NCBI RefSeq assembly: GCF_963678635.1 | Contig: NC_087066.1 | Location: 51,143,581 to 51,207,580, forward strand | Direction of reading: 5' to 3' | Length of the DNA: 64,000 bases | Source: Symsagittifera roscoffensis | Taxonomy: Eukaryota > Xenacoelomorpha > Acoela > Convolutidae | Shown: positions 44,778 through 57,959 of the stretch, piece after piece | How positions within the stretch are numbered: the first letter of the stretch is position 1 | Layout of the letters: every line of letters starts with the position of its first letter | Translations under genes and position numbers: made by a program | Notes under the pieces: model-generated | What the model was told of the DNA's origin: nothing | Database searches by the model: none | Seen by the model: the letters and a program-made list of their open reading frames with translations, nothing else

Positions 44778-45581
44778 TCAAAGCATGCCCAGTAAAATCG
44801 TATTTCCTAGAATGTAATTATCCAAAAATTTATGATTAAAACTATTTAATTGAAACCGAGAAGCCCCTTTCAAGAAATTGACCCAGGTGGGAAAAAAATT
44901 TATTACGAAGTTGAACATTTTTCTAATTTTAGGTGTAATCGACCCTCTGTTGAGTTTATTTCTGTTTATAGCTAACTTTTGATTTGTTTTTCGCTTTGAA
45001 AATATCACGTTCAATTCTTGCTCAGTAATAGAATATCTCAAGGTTTCAACTTGGCACTCTTTTCGAATAATTTTTCCGGTTAAATTCAGAACTTCGTAAG
45101 CAAACAATTCTCTTACGGTATATATTTTATTATCATGCATTATTTCAGTGATTGAATCCATCCTGTGTTTATAAAAAATTATTCTGATTAGCCTTCTGAT
45201 TTTCATTTCCAGTTCCAACAGTTTGGTTTTGTCGGTATTGGCATAAACTAAAACTCCATATTGGATGATTGGTTGCACGTAACTTTTATACACAGATATT
45301 AATTGCTGTCCAGTTAGAAACTTTCTCAATTGAAAAAACACTCCACAGAATTCCAAAATTTTGTTCTTTACCTTATCAATATGCTGATGAAAATTCAAGT
45401 TACAGTCAAGGAGAATTCCAAGATATTTAAAACATTCAACATCTTCTATTTGGGTGTCATTTAAAAAATAATTTACTGGTCGTTCTTCAGTTTTCGTGCT
45501 CCGACAGTATCTCATGGTCTTGGTTTTTTTGACATTCAGTGTCAGTTTGTTCTTGTCTAACCAATCATTTACTTCAAACAA
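44778..45581 (-). pseudogene. 5'-truncated LINE reverse transcriptase C-terminus
   Basis: A 267-aa open frame with the RT thumb and post-RT pattern of non-LTR retrotransposons of the jockey/CR1 type: NDWLDKNKLTLNVKKTKTMR, FKYLGILLDCNLNFHQHID, then SVYKSYVQPIIQYGVLVYAN. Catalytic FADD, endonuclease and ORF1 are missing. The ORF begins abruptly at the 5' side, as expected for truncated reverse transcription. It is remarkably free of stops for a dead fragment. Confidence 0.85.
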
Positions 45582-45799
45582 TTAACAGAGTATTTTAAAC
45601 GAAAAAAGTTGATTTTAAAAAATTACTTTCGTAGTAGTCTGGTTGGTATTGATCAAAAGTAGCGCAACGTTCATGCTTTAGAGGCTGACACGAAAACTGC
45701 TCATCAGAAAATTCTATAGAAGAAAAAGGCTTTTCAATCAGGGACAAATTTAGGCAAATGTCCCCCTTTGTAGTATTTTCCTTTATCTTTTTTTGGTGA

Positions 45800-46060
45800 T
45801 AGGCCCTAAAAATTTTCTAAAGGTGCCGTTGGCGCCAATATATACTAAATTTGAGGGGGGAGCGCACTCCAAAAAACAACACGTGATTTTTTGGTCAAAA
45901 TTTACCAAAAAGTGCCTAAAAATGCCTTTTTGGCCTGATTTGTCAAAATTTTACCTGCGGTGCAGAGAATTTTTTGTCAAAATAGGAACAACAGTGCTTT
46001 TGGGAGAGCTCGAAAAATCAGGTTGCTCAACCTAGAAAAATCTTCGTTCCTAAAAAGCGT
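45800..46060. repeat. hAT-like MITE family relative
   Basis: Shares TTTTCTAAAGGTGCCGTTGG, GCGCCAATATATACTAAATT and CCAAAAAGTGCCTAAAAATG with the 33592 element. The right terminus is decayed. Confidence 0.6.
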
Positions 46061-47590
46061 TTTAGAGATTAAATGCTTGCAAAAATTTACCAAACTATGC
46101 AAGCATTTGTACAAGTTAAGTTTTTCATGCAATGGAATCAAAAATAATAATTGGTGAAATTAAACTTTGAGTACATACAGGGCCTCAAATATAAATTTCA
46201 AATTGTTTTTTTTTGGAATTGATTGTCGAAAGCCTTTGCTATTTTTTTTTAGTTTTCGCTAGTGTGATGTTTTTTAGAATCGTTTGTAGTTTTTTCGGAT
46301 CACATTTGTTGTTTTTCTGATCCAATCCAATTTGTCTACTTTTCTGAAAAACAAAATAATTTTGTTTGGTATTTATTTGTCTGTCATTTTTGTCTTTCAT
46401 TTAAAAAGTAAATCAAAGTCAGTGGTTTTTGCTTCTTTCATCAGTGCAGTTTAGCTCGGTTTCGATCGGTGTCTTCGGAATACTTCGATGCATCGCAAAC
46501 AAGTTTTAAAAATTAAGTTTGAAGTACTAAGTTATTTTAAATTAAATTTAGCAAACTAATTTGGTGTTAAGAATAAATTACAAAGATAGCTCACTTTGTT
46601 TTTAGCATAGCTTGTAGGATTCATTTTTGTAATTTTTTGAAAATTTATATCAAGTTCAATAACAAAAAACTACCTAATTTACCTTATGAACACTATTCTT
46701 CGCAATTGTGGTCAGGGAGCATCGGGCTTAAAAACTGCCTAGCTATTTTTTCAAATCACATTGATGCTGGAAACGGTCATAAGTTGATTATTTACCGAAA
46801 ATAAGAATTCTGACTGATATAACTTGTGTTTTACGTACGTAGTCTTTTCTAAAAAAAATGACACATGGAAAGTTGTTTCGAAACAAGTAACCATTATTTC
46901 TTAGGTAGGATTATTATTTCGAACTTTTAAAATTGTTCCGGCATGATCAGGGCAAAAAAAATTTTTTTTATAAAAATGCGCCATTTTTTCTTCTCAATGA
47001 ATTTGAAAACACGATTTGAAAAACGACTCTTGAATTGATTGTAGAATTTTAATGGCTTCAAACAAGAGTTTTGAATAGAGACAAAAAAAAACAACTCAAT
47101 TTTAAGGAAATCTTCCATTTCCTGTATTTTTATGACGGCATTAAAATTTTAAAAGGTTGGTTTTTTTATAACAAAACTCATTGAGAAATCATAAACTTTT
47201 CAAACAGTTGGGAAAAAAAGTTTACGTAATTTTCAATGAGTTGTCATGCTTTTACTTGCACAAATCACCTCGAAAACCTACAACTTCTAATTGATAAATA
47301 TATTTAACAAGTGCTGATCGGCTTGTTTTGAAATAGTTCTCCCAGTTTTTCATGGGTCATAATTGGGGTTAAAAGCTCGGGTAATTATTTAGTTAAGAAC
47401 AAAACCTCAATAAGTATGAAAAGCGATCTGAGATCAAGTTGCAGTGGTCTTATTTCTAGTCCTTATCAAAAAAAATTTCTGCAAAACAAACAACATAACG
47501 TGTCTCATGCGACTAAAATCAAATTTTAGTAGTCATAAGAGTCTTTGAGGTCGTTCATAGCCCTTTTTGCATGCATGATACCATAGTAAC
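46061..47590. other. Gene-free AT-rich interval
   Basis: No coding or RNA gene recognised; short ORFs (for example 46927-47118 minus) are AT-rich and unsupported. Confidence 0.5.
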
Positions 47591-47712
47591 CATACGTCGC
47601 GCCATGCAAGCATAGTAACCATACATTGCAAGCATCCATGGTGACATATAAATTATCAACAGCCCTGGTAAAAGTATCAATATGGTCTAATTTGAAGTCC
47701 CCATAATAAAAA

Positions 47713-47832
47713 AAAATGTGCAACCATGCGTCGCGCCATGCATGGAAAATGTGTTATTTTAACTTAAAATTTCGGCAGTTTTTCATGGCTTCCAAGGAAC
47801 CATGCATGGTGCGACGTATGGTTGCACATTTT
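47713..47832. repeat. Inverted repeat, 33-bp arms
   Basis: Left arm 47713-47745 and right arm 47800-47832 are reverse complements with two mismatches (AAAATGTGCAACCAT... / ...ATGGTTGCACATTTT), with a 54-nt loop. Part of the arm (CCATACGTCGCGCCATGCA) also occurs at about 47590-47608, so a larger decayed foldback element is likely. Confidence 0.85.
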
Positions 47833-48974
47833 GGTCAACCCGGGAGTAAATTGTTGAAACTTTGATATAATTTCTCCCATTTCAGTGCAAAACGTCTTGG
47901 TTTGAAAAAATATTTAGTCAAAAGTCAAATGTTTTGATTGGATAGTTTTTTTTCAAAAGTATCGATTTCAACATAAATGTAAAATATTTTCCTCGCACAG
48001 GTTTTTGCAATAACAAATTTTAAAAAAAGAACCAGTGCAGTTTTTTTTGAAATTAGTTATTAAAATCGAAATATTACTATAGCCCAAAAGTCAACATGGT
48101 TCATTTCATGTTCAACAGCTAGCTTTCAAAAAGAGAATATTTTTTAAATTTGATTATTCTTGAAAAGAAAAAGTTTTTAAGCCTATTAAACCTCTTTTAT
48201 GCTAGAAAAAATCACTATGCAAACAAAAATCCGAAGGAACAAAAATAATTTAAATATCTAGAGTAAAAAAAGAACAAAAGTTTGAAGATTTCAGAATTTT
48301 TTGTGGTTGAATAACAATTGTTGTTTTTTTAAAAACACTGTGTATTTTACTTTGAATTTTTAATTTTGAAATTCTCACTTTTTACTCAAATCATCGGTTC
48401 TATTTTTTCTGATTTTATGAAAGTAAAAATTGACCCCACCAGCTTTTTCTCTTTTCCTAATTTGCGCAAATATTTAGTTTCTGTTGCTCTTCTTTCATAA
48501 AACTATGTCAAAAGAGGTTTTTGAGAAGTTATGTCAAAAAATATTCATAAAAATTGGTTTTTAAGACAGTTTTATAGTATAATATGTAACTTTGCGTTTA
48601 AATTTTGCCAATGAATTTGCAAAAGGATAGGAGCTTGTGTTAGAATCAATTTAGAGTAGTTATTCAAATTAAATTCAGGTGGATCATTTACTTAATATTC
48701 CAGCTCCAAATTGAAGGCGATGCAAAAATACTCAACCAATATGAACAAGGACAAAAACTAAGAGTGAAATTTTTTCTGTATGAACTAGACAATAATGGAA
48801 ATTGTAACAGCCATGTACAGATTTTTTTTTAACATCGCGATTGAATTAGGAATCAAGTACGAGACAATGAGATTAATTATGATCAGCACAAATGCCTTTT
48901 GTTACAAAATCACACAAACTAGAAGAAACAATTCTATGGAGGAACTCTTATATCTTTTATTCTCAACACAATGA
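47833..48974. other. Gene-free AT-rich interval
   Basis: Nothing supportable seen. Confidence 0.5.
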
Positions 48975-49395
48975 TTACAATGCTTATTGTTCCGACTTTC
49001 GATACGAAAGTAACGGAACATTTGTGCTCGGGGTGGGTTTTTTTTCTTCAGACAAATTTCGACTTTTTAACTAGCCATTTTTAACGGGATTGTTTTATGT
49101 CATTCAAAAGGTTTTGTTGTCCTGAGTTTGAATTTGAAAAGATATTTCACCTGTGATTGTTTTTCGTAAAGTTATGAGGGTTTAAAGATGGCCAATTTTG
49201 CAATTTTTGGCATTTTGACAAATTTGGGACAATTAACGCGCGATATAATTCGCGCCATTAACGCGTAAGCGGAGATTTAATCCGTCTTAGAAATCGTTCC
49301 AAATGGGTTGAAAGAAGCCTATTTGCCATAATTGATTTGTTAAAGGAGCGAAATCTATTGTTTTGTACTTTATATGGCATGTGGGGGGATGATTT
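48975..49395 (+). repeat. Dispersed repeat R1, plus copy
   Basis: Inverted relative of 11507-11885. It includes the palindrome ACTTTCGATACGAAAGT at 48993-49009 and the end TTTATATGGCATGTGGGGG. Confidence 0.75.
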
Positions 49396-49430
49396 TACAA
49401 CATATTTTACAACATTGAATTTTTACATGT

Positions 49431-51736
49431 TTTACTGCTCCATAAACCTTAAAAGGCAGTCGGAATATTCAGTGCTTCGCCCTAATACGAGCAGTTTTGT
49501 TTTCAATACTGATGAATTGAAATGAGCAAACGAAACCTTGCAACCCAACTCGTCGTAAATTCTTGCCAATAAAGTTAATGCTGGTGGCTTTATGTTGCAC
49601 ATTAAATATGTGGCATTACTTAATTTTATGCAATCTCAGAATATGTTTGCTTGCTTCACGGATTTTTTTTGACACTATTCGCAGATGTCTCACGAACCCA
49701 CCAGTGGATTCGTCCCCTGCCGACATAAAGGGTCCCCCGTTTTTACTAATTTGAGATATCCATTTTTGGCTGTCGAACCCCAAAATTTTTTTAATGGCGC
49801 CTTTTGAGGGAGGTGCGCGCCGCAAAAACACAATTTTTTGGTCAAAATTTCCAAAAAGTCCCTAAAAAATGCCTTTTTTGAATTTTTTTGAATTTTCGCT
49901 CCCCATCGAAAAAATTCTAACTCCGCCGCTGCCAGAACTCATTCAAACACTTAACTACAATAAAAAATTTGAATATAACGACAATAATATATCCGCATTT
50001 TGGCTAATATATAGAAATTTTCACTCTGCAAAATAACAAACAAATTTTGTCTTCTTCAAATTCATATGTCAAAAAACGTCAAGAATTATGGTTAAATCCC
50101 AAGAAAAAAATGGTTGCTTTTTCATCAATATTTTTTTGAGTTTACACCTTGAAAACTATATTTTTGTGATTCACAATCATGATACTTTTCATGAGATTAT
50201 AATGTCTTATAATCGATTATAATATCCTAATTTGGCAAAACTTGGTAGCACCAAAAGTTATTTTACTATTTTAATTAGATCCTCTGGGTTATTATTTTTC
50301 GGTCAATTTTCTATTATTTTCTGAAAACGAGATTCCCTATCACCCTTTAGTTGTCTGAACACAAATTTAACCATAAAAGAAAAGTTTCATCAAGACCTTT
50401 TTTATTAGTTGAAAAAAATCCCGCTGAATGTCCTAAATTTTTCAATTCAGAAGAAGATCTCTATGACAGTTACATCAAACATTTAGGTATTTACATTCGA
50501 AGAGAATTGCTTTAAAAGCAATTGATTCTTCGAGAGAGTTTTTAAAAATACCCATAATCACAGTTGAGGCAAATTTTAAGATAAGTTTTGAGTAATTTAT
50601 TTTAAAAAAGTTTTGCTAGGAATTTAGGGAGTTCTTGCTACTTGAAAGTTTTCACAATTGAAGAGTAGATTTTCAGTTGTTTCAAATTCTTGGTCGCATT
50701 AGCATTACGTCGGTTTCGTTTCAAGTTCAAACATCCATCACCATTGTTTGTCTCTCAAGCTACCAAACGCTAGTCGGCAGAGAAAATTCTTTTTATAAGG
50801 GAACATATAAGTGTTTGACCATAGATTTAGTGAGAACTGTATTAAATTATTGATATAACAATAGCACTTCCTCGAATTAGTTTTTAGTGTTTCAGTGACC
50901 ACGCTTGCAGGGAAAGCATCCTGTGAAATGGAATGTAGATTTGCTAAACCTGGTGTTTGTCTTGAAAGTCAAGGTTGAATTGAGGGTGCTTTCGTTATTG
51001 CTTGTTGTAAGTTTAGCATTACAGAGTTTTAATAAGCTTTTCACGTTGCTCTGATTGTTGTCATATAGAGTTCGGTTACTTGTTGTATTAAGCACTTTTG
51101 CTGTGAGTATACGACTCCTGCACAAAAATTAACAAATTTGATTCCTCGTCTTCATTTAGGATGAGAGAGTACTGAAATTTTTATGTCTTATTTGTTGTTT
51201 GGAAAACTAATTTTCAATAATTCAGAGTGACATCTCTGCTTGATACGAAGTCGGAACTAGAAGTGTTAATGATTTTGGCCTTAACTTAAAGTGCTAATCT
51301 GAGATTGAGTTTGCGTCGATGCTTCGTTTTTATTTCTTAAGTTTTCGCTTGAACATCAACAGTATTTTGGTCTGTCCTATAAAGGATTTCTACCATTTTT
51401 TTCTCTAACACATTTGAGTTCATAAAAATTATGAATACTTAAAACTTCAGTCTTAGGTATAATGATTTCTTATTGGTTTATTTGCTGAAAAAATAAAGGA
51501 AAGCAATTTCTAAATTTGATTTTGCAAAAGTTAAGTTTACGGACCGCTTGCAAAATTGGTTCTAGAGCGATAATAACCCTTGTTCTTGTTTACCCCCATA
51601 GTGAAACGTTTTTGGAGGAAAAGAACCCAAAAACTTCTACAGAGGGCATTGTTTTCTTGTACATCGCTCAAATGGCTGTAAAAAGCTCTTTGGCAAAGTT
51701 TTTCATTTTGTTTTATTACATTCAATTTGTTTTATA
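49431..51736 (-). repeat. Direct repeat unit 1 (decayed LINE 3' region)
   Basis: Begins TACTGCTCCATAAACC and includes a MITE relative at 49690-49935 (B-box-like GATTCG context, GGCGCC core). Around 50600-50720 the minus strand carries a stop-ridden CDQEFETTENLLFNCENF-like peptide, matching the ETxxHLLxxC motif near the C-terminus of many LINE polymerases. The minus ORF 50892-51125 (ends FHFTGCFPCKRGH) lies upstream of it and recurs in the other units. Closely related units start at 51737 and 53905. Confidence 0.75.
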
Positions 51737-53904
51737 ATTTTTACTGCTCCATAAACCTTAAAAGTCAGTCGGAGCATTCGGGGTTTTGCCCTGATACGAG
51801 CAGTGTTGTTTGTAATTCCAGTACTGAGGAATTGAAATGAGCGAACGAAACTTTGCAAACCAACGTAGTTTTTTGCCAAACCACCGTAGTTTCTTGCAAA
51901 TAATTTAAAGTTGTTGGCTTTATGTAGCTTATTAAATATGTCGCATTGTTTAATACATGCAAACACAAAATATCATTCCTAACTTCATGGGTTCCTTATG
52001 ACACCATTCGCAATTATTTCCAGAACCCACCAGCGGATTCGACCCCTGCCGACATAAAGGGTTCCCCTGTTTGTACTACTTTGAGATATCCATTTTTGGT
52101 TGTCGAAACCCAAAAACTTTTTAATGGCGCCTTTGACGCCAAAAAAGCTAATTTTGAGAGAGGACCGCGCGCCACAAAAAAAGCAACTTTTTAATCAAAT
52201 TTTCCAAAAAGTCCTTAAAAACGGGTTTTTTGATTTTTTTTGAACATCTGCTCCCAATCGAGAAAATCCTAGATCTGCTCTAGAAATTTTGACTCTTCAA
52301 ATTCACAGACAAATTTTGCCTTCCTAAATTTAATATGTCAATAAATGTCAAGAAATATGGTTAAATCCCAAGAAAAAAATGGTTGCTTTTTCATCAATAT
52401 TTTTTTGAATTTACACCTTGAAAACTAAATTTTTGTGATTCCTTTAAGATCACTATGAACCTGATTTTTTTTTTCAGTTTTTCAGGTTTTCACTTTTTTG
52501 GTTTTGTGTAAGACATCAAACTTACCTTTAGTTAGTTTGTTGGAAAACACAATTGACACCACTCTAAGATTTTGACAGACTCAATCAATATCCTACGAAC
52601 CGGTTACGAACTGGATACTAGGTTAAGAAGTACTATATGACAGTTACATCAAAATTTTAGTTATTAACATTCCTAGAGAATTGCTTAAAAAGCAATTGAT
52701 TCTTCGATAGAGTTTTTGTAAAAACCCATAAAAACAGTTGAAACAAATCGTAAGATAAATTTTGAGTAATTTAATTTAAAAAAATTTTGCTAGGAATTTA
52801 GGGTTATCAAAGTTCTTGCTACTTGAAAATTTTCACAATCGAAGAGTAGATGTTCAGTTGTTTCATATTCCTGGTCGCATTAGCAACGTCGGTTTCGTTT
52901 CAAGTTATTACATCTATCATGATTGCTTGTCTCTCAAGCTACCAAACGCTAGTTGGCAGAGAAGATTCTTTTTATAAGGAAACATATAAGTGTTTGACCA
53001 TAGATTTAGTGAGAACTGTATTAAATTATTGGTATCACAATATCACTTCCTCGAAATAGTGTGTAGTGCTTTTGTGGCCACGCATGCAGGGGGAGCATCC
53101 TTTGAAATGAACTGTAGAGTTGCTAAAACTGGTGTTTGTGTTGAAAGTCAAGGGTGAATTGAGGGTGCTTTCGTTATTGCTTGTTCTAAGTGTAACATTA
53201 CAGTGTTTTGATAAACTTTTACGTTGCTCTGATCGGTATCATATTGAGTTCGGTTACTTGTTATATCAATCACTTTGGCTGTGAGTATACGACTCCTGCA
53301 CAAAACTTAACAAAACTTATTCCTCGTCTTCATATAGGATGAGAGAGTACTGAAATTTTTATGTCTTATTTGTTGTTTGGAAAACTAAATTTCAATAATC
53401 CAGAGTGACATACATGCTTGATACGAAGTCGGAACTAGAAGTGTTTATGATTTCAGCCTTACTTTTAAGTGCTACGCTGAGATTGAGTTTGCGTTGATGC
53501 TTCGCTTTTTTTCTTGAGTTTTTGCTTGAATATCAACCGTATTCTGGTCTTTCCTACAGGGAATTTCTACCATTTTTTTCTCTAACAAAATTCAATCAAT
53601 GAAAATTGTGAATTCTTAACACTTCAGTCCTAGGTATATTGATTTTTTATGGGGTTATTTGCTGAAAAAATAAAGGAAAGCATTTTCTAAATTTGATTTT
53701 GCTAAAGTTTAGTTTACGGACCGCTTGCAAAAGTGGTTTTGAAAGAGAATGTCCTTGTTTACCCCCATGGTGAAACTTTTGTTGGAAGAAAAGAACTCAA
53801 AAACTTCTACAGAGTTCATTGTTTTCTTGTAGATCGTTCTAATGGCTGTAAATAGCGTTTTGTCAAAATTTTTCTTTTTTTTTGTTACATTTAATTTGTT
53901 TTAT
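51737..53904 (-). repeat. Direct repeat unit 2
   Basis: Same order as unit 1: CTGCTCCATAAACC start, MITE relative (52021-52285), minus-strand CDQEYETTEHLLFDCENF at about 52820-52890, then a GCSPCMRGH-like segment near 53085. It lacks the block of unit 1 containing TAGATCCTCTGGG (50277) and has instead a block with GAACCGGTTACGAACTGG (52598), which unit 3 also has. Confidence 0.75.
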
Positions 53905-56740
53905 AATTTTACTGCTCCATAAACCTCAAAAGGCAATCGGAGTATTCAGGGCTTCGCCCTAATACGAGCCGTTTTTTTTGTATTCCCAGTACTGATGAAT
54001 TGAAATGAGCGAACGAAACTTTGCAGACCAATAAAGTTAATGTTGTTGGCTTTATGTAGCATACTAAATATGTCGCATTGTTTAATACATGTAAACACAA
54101 AATATCATTCCTAACTTCACGGGTTCTTTAAGACACCATTTGCATTTATTTCCGGAACCCACCAGCGGATTCGACCCCTGCCGACATAAAGGGTTCCCCT
54201 GTTTGTACTACTTTAAGATATCCTTTTTTGGCTGTGGAACCCCAAAAATTTCTAAGGTCCCTCGGGCGCAAAAAAAGCTAATTTCAAGAGAGGAACGCGC
54301 GCCACAAAAACGCAACTTTTTGATCAAAATTTCCAAAAAGCCCTAAAAACGGCTTTTTTGATTTTTTTTGAAAATCCGCTCCCCATCGAGAAAATACTAG
54401 ATCCGCTCTGGAAATTTTCACTCCCCAAATTAACAGACAAATTTTGCCTTATTAAGTTTTGCCTTATTTATTGTCCATGAATGTCAAGAAATATGGTTAA
54501 ATGTCAAGAAAAAAAAGATTATTTTTCATCAATGTATTTTTGAGTTTACACCTTAAAAACTAAATTTTTGTGATTCCGTTAAGATCAATATGACCCTGAA
54601 TTTTTTTTCAATTTTTCAGTTTTTCATTTTGTTGGGTTTGTGGAAGACATAAAACTTACCATTAGTTAGTTTGTTGGAAAACACAAATCGACACCACTCT
54701 AAGATTTTGACAGACTCAATCAAAATCCTACGAACCGGTTACGAACTGGATCCTGTTAATTAAAATTGGAGTCGACAAGGAAAAAAACGAAGGCTCTATT
54801 GCACATTCGATTGCAAGTAGAAGCATACGAGCAAAACTCCATCCATCAAATTAGCTGCAATTTTGATAAAATTCACAAAAATTGTATCAAAGGAAGTCTA
54901 GGATTGATTCAAATGAAAGACGAGCAAAAACATGGTTTTAAAGGAAAACGGACAGAAATTTTGATTTTAAGTACCAACTCATCGATGAAAAAGTTAAATC
55001 TAGTAGTTGTAGTTTTTAATGGTTTATATGTAGTGTGTAAATGTATTTTGACCGCTTTTCATACTACACGCATCCAAATTTAGGCGTAAGAAATCGATTA
55101 TAATGGAATATCGTAATAATTTTTTGAAAATTATAGAAGAATAACAAAATTGGCTTTTAAAAGACTCATAAGCAACTATAATCAGACGATATATTCCATG
55201 AAATTATAATGTCTTATTGTCGATCAAAATATCTTATTTTGCCAAAATTTGGCACCACCAAAAACTATTTTACTATTTTAATTAGATTCTCTGGGCTATT
55301 AATTTTCTGTCTAATTTCTATTATTTTTCTGAAAACGAGATTCCTTGTTATCCTTTAGTTCGTCTGAACACAATTTTTTGCCGCAAAACAAAAGTTTAAT
55401 CAAGATTTTTTTTATTAGTTGAAAAATTCCCGCTGAAATTTTTAAATATTTAAATTCAGAAGAAGTACTATATGTCAGTTACATCAAAATTTTAGTTATT
55501 TACATTCCTAAGGAATTGCCTAAAAAGCAATTGATTCGTCAAGGAGTTTTTAAAAACACCCAAAAAAACAGTTGAAGCAAATTTTAAGATAAGTTTTGAG
55601 TATTTTAATTTTAAAATGTTTTGCCAGGAATTTAGGGTTATCAAAGTTCTTGCTACTTGAAAGTTTTCTCAATTTATTAGTAGGTGATCAGTTGTTTCAA
55701 ATTGCTGGTCGCAGTAGCAGCACGTCGTTGTAGTTTCAAGTTCATATGTCCATCACGATTGCTTGTTTCTCAAGCAACCAAAAAATAGTCGGTAGAACAG
55801 ATTCTTTTTATAAGGGAATATATAAGTGTTTGACCATAGATTTAGTTAGAACTGTATTAAATTATTGATGTTGCACAATTGCACTTCCTCAAAACAGTTT
55901 GTAGTGTTTCAGTGACTACGCATGCAGAGAATGCAGCCTGTGAAATGAAATATAGACGTTGCTAAATTTGGTGTTTGGGTTGAAAGTCAAGGATGAACTT
56001 TCAGTTTTGAGGGTATTTTTGTTATTGCTTGTTGTAAGTTTAACATTACAGTGTTTTGATGAAATTTTCAAGTTGCTCTGATCGGTGTCATATTGAGTTT
56101 AGATACCTGTTATATCAATCACTTTTGCTGTTAGTGTACGACTCCTGAAGTGCACAAAAATTATTCCTCCTCTTCATTTAGGATGATAGAGTCTGAAATT
56201 TTTATGGCGTATTTGTTGTTTGGGAAATTAATTTCAAAAATCCAGAGTGATATCTCGTGTTTGATACGAAGTTGGAAAGATTGATGTTTACAGAGGTGTG
56301 GAAGTTTTGGTACCAGGGGTGTTTATGATTTCGGCCTTACTTTTAAATGCTACGTTGAGATTGACTTTGCGTCGATGTTTCGCTTTATTTCTTGAGTTTT
56401 TGCTTGGACATCAACCCTATTTTGTTCGGTTCTACAGGGGACTTCTACTGTTTTTTCTTTACGAATGCTTAACACTTCAGACTTGGGGTTATCGATTTTT
56501 CATGGGGTTATTTGCTGAAATATTTGCAAATAACCCGAATATTTGCTGAAAATTTAAGGAAGGCAATTTCTAATTTTGAGTTTCCAAAAGTTAAGTTTGA
56601 GGATCGCGTAGGACCGCTTGCAAAAGTACTTCTAGAGCGAGAATAAACGAAAACGTAGAGGGGTGACATCTAGAGAGGTCATTGTTTCCTTGTACATCGT
56701 TCTAATGGCTGTAAGTAGCGTTTTGTTAAAATTTAATTTT
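53905..56740 (-). repeat. Direct repeat unit 3, most complete
   Basis: It contains the blocks of both unit 1 and unit 2 plus extra sequence at about 54755-55180. MITE relative at 54160-54420. Minus-strand CCYCDQQFETTDHLLIN at about 55690-55735 retains the paired Cys of the LINE C-terminal motif. The plus ORF at 54766-55083 lacks any recognised domain and is not called. Confidence 0.75.
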
Positions 56741-56749
56741 TTTTAGGGT

Positions 56750-57650
56750 TTTCTTCATGTAACCTCTGTCGAAAAAATCAAAAGCTTCTGCAAAAACGAT
56801 GTTACCACGACCATTTTATTCCGTTTTGTTTTCTATAGCTAAGGAGATCGCTTTCAGGGCTACGTCGGTTTGTCTCCCTGCTTAGTAGGTGTGTTGGTCT
56901 TCTTTGAAGATCTTGTTCAAGTAAGTTTTTAGTCGAGCTGTCAAAATGAGGGATAAATCAGGCTTATTAGGCAAAAATCTGTAATCAAAGAAGCTTTCAC
57001 ATTTTTTGCGACTAGCTTGATTTTTGCATAGTTGAACTAGAATAAAAAGATTTGTGATGTATGCACTCGTTGAAGATTTTTTAGAGAATTGACGCTATTT
57101 CTTTCTTGATAATTTTTTAGAAAGTGCCTGTGATTCCCTAATAGTGCATGTTGATGAATTTTTTGAACTTTTTTCTTTTTCTTAGATCAATTTTTCGAAG
57201 CGGAGTCAAATTCAGAACAGTTGAAACTGCTTTCAAGAAGCAACGGAATTGATGACATTGTTTCCACTGTAATTTTCAAAAATTCAGTTTAACTTCATCG
57301 ATAAGAAGACCAAAGCGTCAGTAAACCTCCCAATTTGTCAAGGCCGCAACTATGCAATTAGTAATGGAAATTATGATGTGTGATGATGTCAGTTACTTGT
57401 TTAGATGAAAGGATATCTTTTTTTCGAGGCTATAAGATTTGCTGAAGCATTATTTGATGATGAATAGTAATTTGCTTTTCTTTGGCGAACCGCAGTAGCT
57501 GAAACAAAATATGTCAGGCGTTTTTGGTTGTATCGTTATTGGTTGCATTCAGGATTACCGCTCTCAGGTGGTGGCCAATTTTTATTCTTGGATCTCCTTC
57601 TTTGAGTTTATTCTTTTCCTCTTTTGGGTTTAGTAGGAAAAATTTGATTG
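56750..57650 (-). pseudogene. Decayed LINE reverse transcriptase (L1/Tx1-like)
   Basis: The minus strand at about 57000-56750 reads ILTARLKTYLNKIFKEDQ, then AGRQTDVALKAISLAIEN and FAEAFDFFDRGYM. These are RT motifs of L1/Tx1-type LINEs around the FxDAFDxxxR box, with Glu for the catalytic Asp and several stops. A linker-like segment further upstream (PIKFFLLNPKEEKNKL and EGDPRIKIGHHLRAVI) is at about 57650-57540. The 3' continuation of the same element is probably unit 3. Confidence 0.65.
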
Positions 57651-57959
57651 GTGATACGTTACTGTTGTTTTGTGCTGTATAGTTGAATTGATTATTGGTT
57701 GTTCTGCGAGTGTTAAAGCTATGCGTGATTTGTAACTAGTTAGTTCTGTGGGAAATGGCTGCAATTACTTTTCGGTGAAATGATATCACAAGGTCAGTGT
57801 TTGATAGCAGTGTGAAAAAAGCTTTCGTCGGAGTCAGCTATGTTTTTTAGTCTAGGTTTTGATGCAACCCTGCCTTTGATCGATTTGTTTCAGCTTGAAA
57901 ACGATATGGAATGCTGCCATGCGGAAGATCTGCATTCACTTAATTGATCGGACTTGATG

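Noticed and set aside
54766-55083. 105-codon plus ORF
   Set aside because: Lies in the extra block of repeat unit 3, opposite to the LINE direction, with no recognised domain.
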